Assembly (NCBI RefSeq): GCF_025354435.1
Contig: NZ_JANXMU010000065.1
Span: 1-45,741 of the forward strand
Length of the DNA: 45,741 bases
Reading direction: 5' to 3'
Origin: Rhodoferax sp.
GTDB lineage: Bacteria; Pseudomonadota; Gammaproteobacteria; Burkholderiales; Burkholderiaceae_C
In this document: positions 10,201-19,100 of the stretch, one piece after another
Position numbering within the stretch: the stretch's first letter is position 1
Layout: each line of letters starts with the position of its first letter
Notes under the pieces: model-generated
Database searches by the model: none
The model's input: the letters and a program-made list of their open reading frames with translations, nothing else
Told to the model about the DNA's origin: nothing
Made by a program: the position numbers and the translations under genes

Positions 10201-10240
10201 ATTTATATGGATAAAGCTTACAGCGCTTAAAAATTAAGCA

Positions 10241-10894
10241 CTACGCACCAGAGGTCTTGCCCGACATGCGGCTCTTCACTGCGCCTAGCACAATCACCAG
10301 GCCGGGAATCAAAATCATGGCCCAGATGATCTTGTCCAGGTGCTGCTTGACCCACGGAAAGTTGCCAAAGAAGTAGCCAATGGTGACGATACCCACCACC
10401 CACAGCGCACCACCCAGCACGTCAAAAAACGTGAACTTGGCGCGGCCCATCATGGCCACCCCGGCCACAAACGGCGCAAAGGTGCGCAAAAACGGCATGA
10501 AGCGCGCAGCCACCAGAGTTACACCGCCGTAACGTTCGTAAAACGCATGGGCCTGGTTGAACGCCTGCTTGTTGAACAGTCGGGAGTTTTCCCACTGGAA
10601 CACCTTGGGCCCAAAAAAGCGGCCAATCGCGTAGTTGCACTGGTTACCCATGATGGCCGCCGCCAGCAGCAGACCTGCGGCGATGGGATACGACATCAGC
10701 CCCACGCCGCACATCGCGCCCACTACAAACAACAGCGAATCGCCGGGTAAAAATGGCATCACCACCACTCCGGTCTCCACAAAAATGATCAGAAACAGCA
10801 GCGCATAGACCCAGGGGCCATAGCTGATCACAAAGGCCTCCAGGTGCTTGTCAATGTGCAGAATGAAATCGAGAAGTTGCATGAGAATGTCCAT
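10241..10894 (-). CDS. DedA family inner membrane protein
   Basis: The 217-residue protein has the DedA (SNARE-associated/VTT) layout: an amphipathic re-entrant N-terminal helix, ETGVVVMPFLPGDSLLFVVGAM with the conserved E and PGDS, then GNQCNYAIGRFFG, the FYERYGGVTLVAARFMPFLRTFAPFVAGVAMM block with its key arginines, and GALWVVGIVTIGYFFG. DedA proteins are needed for membrane homeostasis, and several have been shown to translocate lipid carriers such as undecaprenyl phosphate. The exact paralogue cannot be named from the sequence. The gene is divergent from the zinc-ribbon gene at 10988 with 93 bases between starts. Confidence 0.93.
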   Translation of the reverse strand: MDILMQLLDFILHIDKHLEAFVISYGPWVYALLFLIIFVETGVVVMPFLPGDSLLFVVGAMCGVGLMSYPIAAGLLLAAAIMGNQCNYAIGRFFGPKVFQWENSRLFNKQAFNQAHAFYERYGGVTLVAARFMPFLRTFAPFVAGVAMMGRAKFTFFDVLGGALWVVGIVTIGYFFGNFPWVKQHLDKIIWAMILIPGLVIVLGAVKSRMSGKTSGA

Positions 10895-10987
10895 GGAGCG
10901 CGATTATCGTGGGTGGCTGCTGTCATCATGTGACATTGCCCCGTAGGACATACGCCACAGTCCGCACCCAACTACCCGAATAGAAAC

Positions 10988-11485
10988 ATGAGCATCATCT
11001 GCCCCGCCTGCAAAACCGAGAACGCCAGCGATGCGCCCCTGTGCACCCACTGTGCAGCCGCCCTGCCCCTCCCCCCGCCCGCTCCCCAGCGCATGTCCCT
11101 GTTGGAACAGGCCATGGCCAAACCCTCCGCGATGCCTTTCGCCAAGCCCGTTGCCCCGCCCGTTGCATCACCGCCGGCCGTCCCGACCGTGCCTAAAGCC
11201 GCCCCGGTGCCTCCGCCCGCGCCCGTGGTAACCGCGAAACAACCACCGGCCCCCATACCGGCACCAGCACCCGTCACCGCACCGGCACCCGTCACCGCCA
11301 AGCCCACGTACACCATGCCGCCCTTGCCCCCGCAGCCCCAGGCACGCCGCCGCAGCCGCGCGCCCTGGATTCTGGCCGCAGTGCTGTTTCTGGCCCTGCT
11401 GGGGGCCTTGGCTTACGAACAATTACAAATCCGTGGCATATCACTCCCATCCCTGCTCTCATCCCTGTTTACCGCCCGCCCCTGA
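10988..11485 (+). CDS. Zinc-ribbon protein with proline-rich linker and C-terminal membrane anchor
   Basis: The 165-residue product begins MSIICPACKTENASDAPLCTHC, a CxxC...CxxC zinc ribbon within the first 22 residues. About 90 residues of Pro/Ala/Val-rich low-complexity sequence follow, then a basic stop-transfer patch (ARRRSRAP) and one hydrophobic helix (WILAAVLFLALLGALAYE). The expected topology is a cytoplasmic ribbon on a flexible tether, with the extreme C-terminus outside. The proline-rich repeat could tether the ribbon to a distant partner, but no function is assigned. It is followed after 18 bases by the hydrolase gene, probably in one transcript. Confidence 0.7.
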   Translation: MSIICPACKTENASDAPLCTHCAAALPLPPPAPQRMSLLEQAMAKPSAMPFAKPVAPPVASPPAVPTVPKAAPVPPPAPVVTAKQPPAPIPAPAPVTAPAPVTAKPTYTMPPLPPQPQARRRSRAPWILAAVLFLALLGALAYEQLQIRGISLPSLLSSLFTARP

Positions 11486-11503
11486 TGGAGACCGAAGCCC
11501 GCC

Positions 11504-12316
11504 ATGACGCACCACACCCATCTGCTCATCATCGACCCGCAAAATGACTTTTGCGACCTGCCCAGCCCTGCCAAGCCCGCCCTGCCGGTGGTGGGAGCCG
11601 ATGCAGACATGCAGCGTCTGGCTGCCTTCATCCGCGCCAACGGGTCGCAGTTGACCGACATCACCATCACCCTGGATTCGCACCACCGCATCGACATTGC
11701 CCACCCCACCTTCTGGCGGCAGGCCGATGGCAGCCCGGTTACACCATTCACTACCATCACCGCCGCCGCCGTGCACGCAGGCCAGTACCGGCCACGCCAG
11801 CCCGCGGCGCTGGGCCGCACCCTGGCCTACCTAGACGCGCTGGAAGCCCGGGGCCGCTACACGCTGATGGTCTGGCCGGTGCACTGCGAAATCGGCGCCT
11901 GGGGCCACAACGTGCACGCCGATGTGCGCGCCGCCTACAACCAATGGGAAGACCAGCAGGGCCGCAACGCCACCAAGCTCACCAAAGGCAGCAACCCCTG
12001 GACCGAGCACTACAGCGCCGTCATGGCCGAGGTGCCCGATGCCCATGACGAAGCCACGCAACTCAACCACGCGCTCATGGCCGCCATGGACCAGGCCGAC
12101 ATACTACTGATCGCTGGCGAGGCCAGCAGCCACTGCGTGCGCGCCACCACCGAGCACATCGTGCATAACCTGGCCCGCCAAAAGCACCAACGCATCGTGC
12201 TGCTGACCGACTGCATGAGCCCAGTAGGCGGTTTCCAGCTGCAGCACGAGGCGTTTTTGCAAACCATGCAAGCCCAGGGGATCGAGCTGGCAACCAGCAC
12301 ACAGATCCAGCTATAG
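11504..12316 (+). CDS. Cysteine hydrolase, isochorismatase/nicotinamidase superfamily
   Basis: The fold signature starts at once: HLLIIDPQNDFCD with catalytic Asp11. TLDSHH supplies the Asp58-x-His60 metal pair seen in nicotinamidases. The Lys of TKGSNP (about 161) and Cys211 in GEASSHCVRATTEHIV complete the Asp-Lys-Cys triad. At 270 residues it is longer than typical nicotinamidases (about 210), with an extra segment around 130-180, so the substrate is open: an amide such as nicotinamide or another small compound. It is cytoplasmic with no signal peptide. It ends in TAG, eight bases before the Fur box of the next operon. Confidence 0.8.
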   Translation: MTHHTHLLIIDPQNDFCDLPSPAKPALPVVGADADMQRLAAFIRANGSQLTDITITLDSHHRIDIAHPTFWRQADGSPVTPFTTITAAAVHAGQYRPRQPAALGRTLAYLDALEARGRYTLMVWPVHCEIGAWGHNVHADVRAAYNQWEDQQGRNATKLTKGSNPWTEHYSAVMAEVPDAHDEATQLNHALMAAMDQADILLIAGEASSHCVRATTEHIVHNLARQKHQRIVLLTDCMSPVGGFQLQHEAFLQTMQAQGIELATSTQIQL

Positions 12317-12323
12317 ATTTTTT

Positions 12324-12344
12324 AAATGCGAACGGTTATCATTT
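12324..12344 (+). promoter_or_regulatory. Fur box upstream of the orf-sodA-ZIP operon
   Basis: Nine-base arms AAATGCGAA and TTATCATTT flank CGG. Seven of nine positions are palindromic, and the site resembles the beta/gammaproteobacterial Fur consensus built from ATTATC-type hexamers. It lies 44-64 bases before the first gene of the operon. Iron-loaded Fur would repress, so the manganese superoxide dismutase and metal transporter would be made when iron is scarce. Confidence 0.75.
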
Positions 12345-12387
12345 AGTCACCTGAATACGCAAAACTCCATTCAACGCAAAGGGCCCG

Positions 12388-12927
12388 GTGCTGCCATCCG
12401 TGGCACCGGCTCCATGGATGTTTTGCATGACCCGTTCTTTTGTACCTTCTGCGCCCGCCGTTTCACCCACGCCACTGCCGCGCCCCCAGCGCCCCCAGCG
12501 CCCCGCCAGCCTCACCCAATGGGAGGCCCTGGTACAGCGTGGCACCCATGCCGTACAGGCCGGGCACCCCGAGCTGGCACTGTTCAGCTTTCACCAGGCC
12601 CTGGCCATCGCCCAAGACCTGTTGGATGTTCCGCCCGCTGAACTGACCGACGACTGCCTGGCCGCCCTGGTGGTGTCGCACCACAACCTGGCCGACCTCT
12701 ACGCCCAGGCCCAACTCTTAGAGGCCGCCGCCCAGCACCTGTGCCGCGCCCACCGCACGCTGCTGGCGCTGCAACACAGCCCCGCGCACGGCCTGGCCTG
12801 GCGGCACAGCCGCGAAACCCATACCGCCCTGTTGCTGCACCAGCGCGCCTGGGGGCCGCACCCCGACATCACCGCGCTGCTCCACGCCACTACGACCACT
12901 CTGGCTAGCCCCGGCACCCTGCACTGA
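12388..12927 (+). CDS. Alpha-helical protein in a Fur-controlled sodA operon, unknown function
   Basis: The frame opens at a GTG (12388, 179 residues); ATG codons at 12418 and 12427 are alternative starts and I cannot choose between them. After a proline-rich N-terminus the protein is mostly helical: QWEALVQRGTHAVQAGHPELALFSFHQALAIAQDLL and LAALVVSHHNLADLYAQAQLLEAAAQHLCRAH have the spacing of tetratricopeptide-like helix pairs. It contains many histidines in the second half. It is the first gene after the Fur box and is followed 24 bases later by sodA. Small unknown genes precede sodA in Fur-regulated operons of Pseudomonas as well, but I cannot claim homology. Confidence 0.65.
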   Translation: MLPSVAPAPWMFCMTRSFVPSAPAVSPTPLPRPQRPQRPASLTQWEALVQRGTHAVQAGHPELALFSFHQALAIAQDLLDVPPAELTDDCLAALVVSHHNLADLYAQAQLLEAAAQHLCRAHRTLLALQHSPAHGLAWRHSRETHTALLLHQRAWGPHPDITALLHATTTTLASPGTLH

Positions 12928-12951
12928 TTTTTTAAACCCGAAAGACCTCCC

Positions 12952-13563
12952 ATGCCCCATACCCTGCCCGCCCTGCCCTACGCCTACGACGCGCTGGAGC
13001 CGCACATCGACACCCAGACGATGCAGATCCACCACACCAAGCACCACCAAACCTACATCAACAGCCTGAACGCCGTCCTGCAAGACACGCCGCATGCCGA
13101 CACCCCGGTCGAGGCGCTGGTAGCGGCCATCGCCACCCTACCCGAGGGCCTGCGCGCCGTGGTGCGCAACCATGGCGGCGGCCATGCCAACCACAGCCTG
13201 TTCTGGCGCGTGATGTCGCCCAGCGGCGGCGGCCACCCCACGGGCGCGCTGGCCCAGGCCATCACCGCCAACCTGGGCGGCTTCAAAGCTTTCAAGGATG
13301 CCTTCACCAAAGCCGCGCTAACCCGCTTCGGCAGCGGCTGGGCCTGGCTGTGCCTGACACCGCAGGGCACGCTGGTGGTGGAGAGCAGCGGCAACCAGGA
13401 CAGCCCGCTGATGCACGGCAACACCCCCATCCTCGGGCTGGACGTTTGGGAGCACGCCTACTACCTGCGCTACCAAAACCGCCGCCCCGACTACATCGCG
13501 GCCTTCTACAACGTGGTGGACTGGCCCGAAGTGGCCAAGCTCTTCCAGGCCGCGCGCGGCTAA
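12952..13563 (+). CDS. sodA: Superoxide dismutase, Mn type
   Basis: The 203-residue enzyme has all ligands of the Fe/Mn SOD family: His27 (MQIHHTKHH), the His of [10 protein letters not shown], and the Asp and His of [20 protein letters not shown]. Gln in SSGNQDSP, in place of the Ala/Gln arrangement of Fe enzymes, and the GGGHANH context favour manganese. It converts superoxide to peroxide and oxygen in the cytoplasm; no signal peptide is present. A Fur box at the operon head fits the known pattern in which Mn-SOD replaces Fe-SOD under iron starvation. The next gene encodes a divalent-metal ZIP transporter, which might supply the metal. Confidence 0.93.
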   Translation: MPHTLPALPYAYDALEPHIDTQTMQIHHTKHHQTYINSLNAVLQDTPHADTPVEALVAAIATLPEGLRAVVRNHGGGHANHSLFWRVMSPSGGGHPTGALAQAITANLGGFKAFKDAFTKAALTRFGSGWAWLCLTPQGTLVVESSGNQDSPLMHGNTPILGLDVWEHAYYLRYQNRRPDYIAAFYNVVDWPEVAKLFQAARG

Positions 13564-13583
13564 GCCACCCGCAGACCCCAGCC

Positions 13584-14510
13584 ATGGACAAACCCGAAAC
13601 CATGTGGCCCAGCGGCAGTAAAGACCATTTGCACTTGCTACGCCTGCTGCGCAAACTGCTCGGCGGCGGCATTGCGCTGTTGGGCGCGGGCGTGCTGGCC
13701 AGCGACTTCTGGCACTACTGTCTGGCCCATCCCGTGGTGCTGAACGCGCTGATAGGCGGCTCGGTGGCGGCACTGGCCACCGTGCTGGGCACGCTGCCGG
13801 TGGTGTTCTCGCACAAGCTGTCCGAGCGCACCCAGGACACGCTGTTTGGCTTTGGTGCCGGGGTGATGCTGGCGGCCAGTGCGTTTTCGCTGATCATCCC
13901 CGGCCTGGCCGCGGCCCGCGCTGCCGGGGCCAGCAGTTGGGCCGCGGGCGGCATGCTGGGTGCGTCCATCCTGCTGGGCGGGGCGGTGCTGCTGGCCATG
14001 GAGCGCCTGCTGCCGCACGAGCACTTCATCAAGGGCGTGGAAGGCCCCCAAGGACCGCGTTCTCGGGTGCTGCGCCGCACCTGGCTGTTTGTGTTTGCCA
14101 TCACCCTGCACAACCTGCCCGAGGGCCTCGCGATTGGCGTGGGCTATGCCGCCACTGACCCGCTGCGCGCCACCGCGCTGGCCACCGGCATTGCCATCCA
14201 GGACGTACCCGAAGGCCTGGTGGTCGCCGTGGCGCTGCTGGCCGCGGGCTACAAGCGCCGCTTTGCCGTGCTGCTGGGCATGGCCTCCGGCCTGGTGGAG
14301 CCGCTGGGTGCCGTGCTGGGCGCGGCCGCCATCAGCCAGTCGGCCAGCCTGCTGCCCTGGGGCCTGGGCTTTGCAGCCGGTGCCATGCTGTTTGTGATCA
14401 GCCACGAAATCATCCCCGAATCGCACCGCAAAGGCCACGAGGCCTGGGCTACTGGCGGGCTGATGCTGGGCTTTGTGCTGATGATGCTGCTGGATACGGT
14501 ACTGGGCTGA
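13584..14510 (+). CDS. ZIP family divalent metal transporter (BbZIP-like)
   Basis: The start at 13584 (MDKPETMWPSGSKDHL) gives 308 residues, the size of the structurally studied Bordetella BbZIP; the frame is open further upstream but only across the sodA gene. The two metal-binding helices read HNLPEGLAIGVGYAA and IAIQDVPEGLVVAVAL, matching the H-N-x-x-E-G and Q-D-x-x-E-G patterns of BbZIP, which has zinc and cadmium as known substrates. Eight hydrophobic segments are visible. Cotranscription with sodA, 20 bases downstream, makes manganese a plausible physiological substrate here; that is inference. Confidence 0.9.
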   Translation: MDKPETMWPSGSKDHLHLLRLLRKLLGGGIALLGAGVLASDFWHYCLAHPVVLNALIGGSVAALATVLGTLPVVFSHKLSERTQDTLFGFGAGVMLAASAFSLIIPGLAAARAAGASSWAAGGMLGASILLGGAVLLAMERLLPHEHFIKGVEGPQGPRSRVLRRTWLFVFAITLHNLPEGLAIGVGYAATDPLRATALATGIAIQDVPEGLVVAVALLAAGYKRRFAVLLGMASGLVEPLGAVLGAAAISQSASLLPWGLGFAAGAMLFVISHEIIPESHRKGHEAWATGGLMLGFVLMMLLDTVLG

Positions 14511-14523
14511 GATGCTCACTTTA

Positions 14524-14572
14524 CGATAGCAACTTGTGTAGGCAGCATATGCGCTAGCGGCCTAAAAGTCTT
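14524..14572 (-). repeat. Family A repeat downstream of the ZIP gene
   Basis: GATAGCAACTT, GCATATGCGCTAG and CGGCCTAAAAG occur in the reverse arrangement of the repeat. It begins about 14 bases after the ZIP stop codon. The rest of the 207-base gap to the next start holds only a short TGGTGC/GCACCA dyad at 14602-14620. Confidence 0.75.
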
Positions 14573-14717
14573 GAAATTCAGGCATTTGCAGCAGCCAGTG
14601 CTGGTGCACGCAGCGCACCAATGAATTCAAAAAGTGCAATTTACAGCACGGCACGACGCTCCAACAATCGCGCCGTCACGGGCCATTTCGGCCCCGTCTG
14701 TAACACCACCACTTTCC

Positions 14718-16730
14718 ATGATCCACCGCAATATCCCCTGCGTGCTGATGCGCTCCGGCACCTCCCGTGGCCCGTTCTTTCTGCGCGAATGGCTGCCCGA
14801 CAGCACCGAGGCGCGCGACCAGGCGCTGATCGGGGCCATCGGCGCGTCCGACCCGCTGCAGCTCGACGGCCTGGGCGGCGGCAGCACGCTGAACAGCAAA
14901 GTCGCCATCGTCTCGCGCTCGCAGCAGCCGGGCTGTGATGTGGACTACCTGTTTGCCCAGGTCGGCGTGGGCCACCAGTCGGTCGATACCCGGCCCAACT
15001 GCGGCAACATGCTGGCGGGCGTGGTGCCATTCGCCATCGAGCAGGGCCTGATCGCCGCCCAAGACGGCCACACCACCGCCCGGGTCTACAACGTCAACAC
15101 CGGGGCCTGCATCGACGTGACGGTGTGCACCCCGGGTGGCGTAGTCACCTACGAGGGCGATGCCCGCATCGACGGCGTGGCGGGCACGGCAGCGCCTATC
15201 TTGCTGAACTTTCTGGATGCCTGGGGCGCGGTGACCGGCCATTTGTTCCCCACCGGCCAGCGCATCGACGTGGTGGACGGCATCCCGGTCACCTGCATCG
15301 ACGCGGCCATGCCGCTGATGGTCATGCGCGCCGCCGACCTGGGCCTGACCGGCCGCGAGCGCCCGGCCCAGCTGGATGCCAACACCGCTCTGCTGGAGCG
15401 CATCGAAGCCATGCGCCGGGTGGTGGGCGCACGCATGGGCCTGGGCGATGTGTCCGACAGCGTGGTACCCAAGCCGGTGATCGTCAGCGCCGGGGATGAC
15501 GCCAACAGCATCACCTCGCGCTACTTCACGCCGCGCCGCTGCCATGCATCGCACGCCGTCACCGGCGCGATTGGCGTGGCCACCGCCTTCGCCCTGCCCG
15601 GCACCGTGGCCAGCGGCAGCCACACACCGTCGGGCAAGCGCGCGCTGGTGGTGCTGCATCCGGCAGGGCAAATCGACATCGAAGTGGAGGTGGTCGGCGT
15701 GGGCGAATCGGCCCAGGTGGAACGCGCCGCCCTGGTGCGCACCGCCCGCAAGATTTTGCAGGGCGAACTACACCTGCCCGGCTATGTGTTCCCACAAGCC
15801 ACTTTGGCCAGCCCGCAGCAGGCCACGCCCGACAGCAGCATCCGCATCATCGTGCCCACCAGCGCGGGTGGCGGCAACGACACCATCGCCCGGGCCCTGG
15901 CGCGCAAACTGTCGCCCCTGCTGGGCCAGAGCGTGCACATCGACAACCGGGCCGGGGCCCACGGCAGCGTAGCCTGCGAATACGTGGCATCCGCCGCGCC
16001 CAACGGCCAGACCCTGCTGTTTGGCTACATCGCCACCCACGGCATCCACCCGGCGCTGGAGGGCCTGCGCTACGACCCGTTGGCCGACTTCTGCCCGGTA
16101 GGGCTGATCGGCTATTCGCCCACCCTGCTGGTGGTCAACGCCGACCTGGACGTGCACGATGTGCCCGATCTGGTGGCCCGGGCCCACCACAGCCCGCTGC
16201 ACTACGCCAGCGCAGGCACCGGCACCGCGCCGCACTTCGCCGCCGAGCTGTTCAACCTGAACGCCGGCACCACCCTGCGCAGCCACACCTACCCCGGCGC
16301 TGCCCCGGCGATTGCCGACACGGTGCGCGGCAGCACACAGCTGATGTTCCCCAGCCTGTTCACCGCCCAGCCCTATTTGCACAGCGGCAAGCTGCGCGCC
16401 CTGGCCGTCGCCGGACCCGAGCGCCTGCCCGGCCTACCCAACGTACCCACGCTGGCCGAGCAAGGCGTGCCCGGAGTGGAGGTAACGCAGTGGTATGCGC
16501 TGTTTGCCCCGACCGGTACGCCGCCCGACGTGGTAGCCGCGCTGAATGCCGCCCTGAACACCGTATTGCAAGACCCCGAGCTGGTCGCCCGCATGGCCGC
16601 TGACGGTGCCCGCGTGCAGACCAGCACGCCCGAGCAGCTGGCGCAACTGGTCCGCAGCGAAATCACCAAGTGGCGCCGCGTGGCCCAAGGGGCGCACCTG
16701 CCCGTAGGCGGCGCACTAGAAGAAGGCTAA
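14718..16730 (+). CDS. Fusion of a GalD/PrpF-type tautomerase and a Bug (TctC) solute receptor
   Basis: From the ATG at 14718 the product is 670 residues. Residues 1-360 form a complete PrpF-family protein (IPCVLMRSGTSRGPFF, DGLGGGSTLNSKVAIV, RPNCGNMLAGV, GVATAF); relatives include 4-oxalomesaconate tautomerase GalD and aconitate isomerase PrpF. After a short linker (ATLASPQQATPDSS) comes a Bug/TctC receptor, residues about 374-670: IRIIVPTSAGGGNDTIARAL, GQSVHIDNRAGAHGSVA, YASAGTGTAPHFAAELF, VPTLAEQGVPGVEV. That domain starts exactly where secreted Bug proteins start after signal cleavage, yet the fusion has no signal peptide. Bug proteins are normally periplasmic binders of carboxylates, which fits the carboxylate chemistry of the enzyme half. 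The earlier frame start at 14634 adds unconserved residues. Confidence 0.85.
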   Translation: MIHRNIPCVLMRSGTSRGPFFLREWLPDSTEARDQALIGAIGASDPLQLDGLGGGSTLNSKVAIVSRSQQPGCDVDYLFAQVGVGHQSVDTRPNCGNMLAGVVPFAIEQGLIAAQDGHTTARVYNVNTGACIDVTVCTPGGVVTYEGDARIDGVAGTAAPILLNFLDAWGAVTGHLFPTGQRIDVVDGIPVTCIDAAMPLMVMRAADLGLTGRERPAQLDANTALLERIEAMRRVVGARMGLGDVSDSVVPKPVIVSAGDDANSITSRYFTPRRCHASHAVTGAIGVATAFALPGTVASGSHTPSGKRALVVLHPAGQIDIEVEVVGVGESAQVERAALVRTARKILQGELHLPGYVFPQATLASPQQATPDSSIRIIVPTSAGGGNDTIARALARKLSPLLGQSVHIDNRAGAHGSVACEYVASAAPNGQTLLFGYIATHGIHPALEGLRYDPLADFCPVGLIGYSPTLLVVNADLDVHDVPDLVARAHHSPLHYASAGTGTAPHFAAELFNLNAGTTLRSHTYPGAAPAIADTVRGSTQLMFPSLFTAQPYLHSGKLRALAVAGPERLPGLPNVPTLAEQGVPGVEVTQWYALFAPTGTPPDVVAALNAALNTVLQDPELVARMAADGARVQTSTPEQLAQLVRSEITKWRRVAQGAHLPVGGALEEG

Positions 16731-16734
16731 AGCC

Positions 16735-17238
16735 TTAGGCAGTCCGCTGCGGCAGCTTCCAGCCGGGACGGGCGAAATGGCAGGTGTAGCCGTTGGGGCG
16801 GTGCACCAGATAGTCCTGGTGCTCGGGCTCGGCATCCCAGAAGGTGGGCGCGGGCAGCACCTCGGTCACCACCTTGCCGGGCCACAGGCCGGAGGCATCC
16901 ACGTCTTGGATAGTGTCCAGCGCCACGGCCTTTTGGCTGTCGCTGGTGAAGAAAATGGCCGACCGGTAGCTGGTGCCCACGTCGTTGCCCTGGCGGTTCA
17001 CCGTGCTGGGGTCGTGGATCTGGAAGAAGAATTCCAGAATCGCGCGGTAGCTGGTGACCGCGTTGTCAAACCCTATCGCCACGCCCTCGGCATGGCCGGG
17101 GTGGTTGCGGTAGTTGGGGTGGTCGTTGGTACCGCCCACATAGCCCACGCGGGTGGAGACGACCCCGGGCAGCTTGCGGATCAGGTCCTGCATGCCCCAA
17201 AAACAGCCTCCTGCCAGTACTGCAGTTTCAATAGCCAT
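16735..17238 (-). CDS. msrA: Peptide methionine sulfoxide reductase A
   Basis: The 167-residue protein carries the catalytic motif GGCFWGMQ (Cys at residue 12), [29 protein letters not shown] and [27 protein letters not shown], the standard MsrA core. It reduces the S-epimer of methionine sulfoxide using thioredoxin. There is no signal peptide and no fused MsrB domain. The C-terminal half contains one recycling region but no obvious extra Cys pair: only the Cys of [12 protein letters not shown] is seen besides the catalytic one, so it is probably a two-cysteine form. It converges with the fusion gene, stop codons four bases apart. Confidence 0.95.
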   Translation of the reverse strand: MAIETAVLAGGCFWGMQDLIRKLPGVVSTRVGYVGGTNDHPNYRNHPGHAEGVAIGFDNAVTSYRAILEFFFQIHDPSTVNRQGNDVGTSYRSAIFFTSDSQKAVALDTIQDVDASGLWPGKVVTEVLPAPTFWDAEPEHQDYLVHRPNGYTCHFARPGWKLPQRTA

Positions 17239-17312
17239 GGTGTTGCCTTTGTTGAGATGGAGTGAGGAACCAGCAAGTTGGTGGCAAAGGCACCAGTTTC
17301 AAGAACTTTTAA

Positions 17313-17370
17313 GCTTTTTAGGGCTCTAGCGCATATACCACCTACGCTAGTAGCTACTATAAATATAGCA
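17313..17370 (+). repeat. Family A repeat downstream of the diguanylate cyclase gene
   Basis: GCTCTAGCGCATAT, CTACGCTAGTAGCTAC and ATATAGCA occur in order. It ends 19 bases before the leftward stop codon at 17390. CTAGCG and CGCTAG can pair as a 6-bp stem. The 150-base gap between genes holds nothing else that I recognise. Confidence 0.85.
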
Positions 17371-17389
17371 ATTACGGAGGCGGCCTAGC

Positions 17390-18982
17390 TTATGCCACCG
17401 CCTGGATCTGCGCCTCGCAAGACAGTACGCGGTTGCGTCCGGTTTGTTTGGCGCGGTACAGGGCAGTGTCGGCGCAGGCGACCAGCGCGCCGCTGTCGAC
17501 ACCGTGCTGGGGGAATACCGCAATACCCGCGGAAAACGTCACGTGGAAGCTGGCATCGCCGAACAGGATGGAGGTTTGGGCAAACTCCAGCCGCCACGCA
17601 TCCACTTTTTGCCGCGCCTGCTCAAGCGACATTTTGGGCAGCACGATCAGGAATTCCTCGCCGCCAAAGCGGCAAATCGTATCGGTCTGGCGCGCGCCTT
17701 TGTTCAGCTGGGCCGACAGGGTTTTGAGCACCTGGTCGCCAGCGATGTGCCCATAGGTGTCGTTGATGCGCTTGAAGCCATCCAGGTCCAGCAGGGTCAG
17801 GGCCAGGGTATGGCCTTCGCGCCGGGCGCGGGACAGGTCGCGGGCCAGCGTTTCGTCCAGGTAGCGGCGGTTGAACAAGCCGGTGAGCGGGTCGCGGATG
17901 GCCTGCTCTTGCAATAGGGACTGCAGGATCGAAATCTTGGCCAACTGGGCTTCGAGCAGGCGCTGGTGCTTCTCGGTTTGTTGCAGCGCGCGCAGCAAGA
18001 AAACCCCCATTAGCAACGATACCAGCAGAAAACTACCCGCCATCACTACGCTGCGGTAGACCTCCAGGTTCCAACCCACCAGGTAATCGCGCTGCGCTGC
18101 CGACACCACCACCAGCATCGGGGCCTGCTGCAGGTAGCGGTAGGTGGACAGGCGCTCCAACCCGTCGGCACCGGCGGCCGTGAAGTAGGTGGCGGTGCGG
18201 GCACCCGACTGCAATTGCTGCCGAAACTCTTTGGACACGGCGCTGTTGCCCACCTGCCCTACCGCTTTGTCGGCAATGGCGGGCACGCGGGTGATCAGGC
18301 CCACATCGGCATCGCGCAAGATCAGCGAGCCGTTGGGCCCCAGGTTAAATTGCGAAAGAATCTGCGAAAAATGGCTGATTGCGATCGGGGCCGCCACCAC
18401 CCCGGCAAAACGGCCGTCCGGGTAGTTGTAGCGCCGCGCAAAGGCAATGATGTACTGCCGGGACACCCGCCCTACCAGCGGCTTGGAGATGTGCAAGCCG
18501 GTTTCCGGGTGGTCGCGCAGCGCCACAAAATAGCTCCGGTCTGACCAGCTATTGCGTTCGGCCTTGTTCAGCCCCCGGCCCAGCACCACCAGGCCATCGG
18601 CCCGCGCCACGCGCACCGCTTCCACCTGGGGCAAGCGCTGCTCCAGCCGCAGCAAAAAAGCCTGCATGGCGATTTCGTTCATACCCTTGTCGGCCAGCTG
18701 GCGCTCCAGTTCATCGGCCACGGCGTGCAAGGACAGATCGACCTTTTCGATGTCGCTGGACACGGCCTGGTCCAGCGCGCTGGCGATGTTCTGGGTCTGG
18801 GTTTCAGCCCGCTGCTCGGCGTGCTGGCGGCTGCGGTAGAGCAAATCCCCTGACAGCACCAACGCCAGCAGGTTGGCGCATACCAACCCTACCACCAGCC
18901 CAAAACGGAGCCGACGGGCGGTTGCCAGCGAGATGCTAGGGGGTGCAAGGCCGTGGTCTTCGGACGGTATCGACAGGGCCAT
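17390..18982 (-). CDS. Diguanylate cyclase with periplasmic dCACHE sensor domain
   Basis: The 530-residue membrane protein has a TM helix at about 28-48, a large periplasmic region with Cache-type sequence (SYFVALRDHPETGLHISKPLVGR, YIIAFARRYNYPDGRFAGVV), a second TM at about 308-330, a short coiled coil, and a GGDEF domain (DPLTGLFNRRYLDETL) with active site GGEEF at 440-444. An RxxD inhibitory site (RQTD, 431-434) stands exactly five residues ahead, so product inhibition by c-di-GMP is expected. It should make c-di-GMP in response to an external ligand; dCACHE domains of this kind often bind amino acids or other small metabolites. No EAL domain is present. Confidence 0.93.
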   Translation of the reverse strand: MALSIPSEDHGLAPPSISLATARRLRFGLVVGLVCANLLALVLSGDLLYRSRQHAEQRAETQTQNIASALDQAVSSDIEKVDLSLHAVADELERQLADKGMNEIAMQAFLLRLEQRLPQVEAVRVARADGLVVLGRGLNKAERNSWSDRSYFVALRDHPETGLHISKPLVGRVSRQYIIAFARRYNYPDGRFAGVVAAPIAISHFSQILSQFNLGPNGSLILRDADVGLITRVPAIADKAVGQVGNSAVSKEFRQQLQSGARTATYFTAAGADGLERLSTYRYLQQAPMLVVVSAAQRDYLVGWNLEVYRSVVMAGSFLLVSLLMGVFLLRALQQTEKHQRLLEAQLAKISILQSLLQEQAIRDPLTGLFNRRYLDETLARDLSRARREGHTLALTLLDLDGFKRINDTYGHIAGDQVLKTLSAQLNKGARQTDTICRFGGEEFLIVLPKMSLEQARQKVDAWRLEFAQTSILFGDASFHVTFSAGIAVFPQHGVDSGALVACADTALYRAKQTGRNRVLSCEAQIQAVA

Positions 18983-19100
18983 ATCTATTCGCAGGTGCTT
19001 CCCACGGGCGTGGGATATCGATTGCTACCGATCTTAGTCTCTTCAAAAAATTTCGTTACAAAGTTTCACAAAATAAGTGTATTTGAGAGAGTAAGGAGGT

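Noticed and set aside
14634-14717. Longer start for the tautomerase-Bug fusion
   Set aside because: The additional 28 residues are not signal-like or conserved in appearance, while the ATG at 14718 starts directly at the conserved MIHRNIPCVLMRSGTSRG block.
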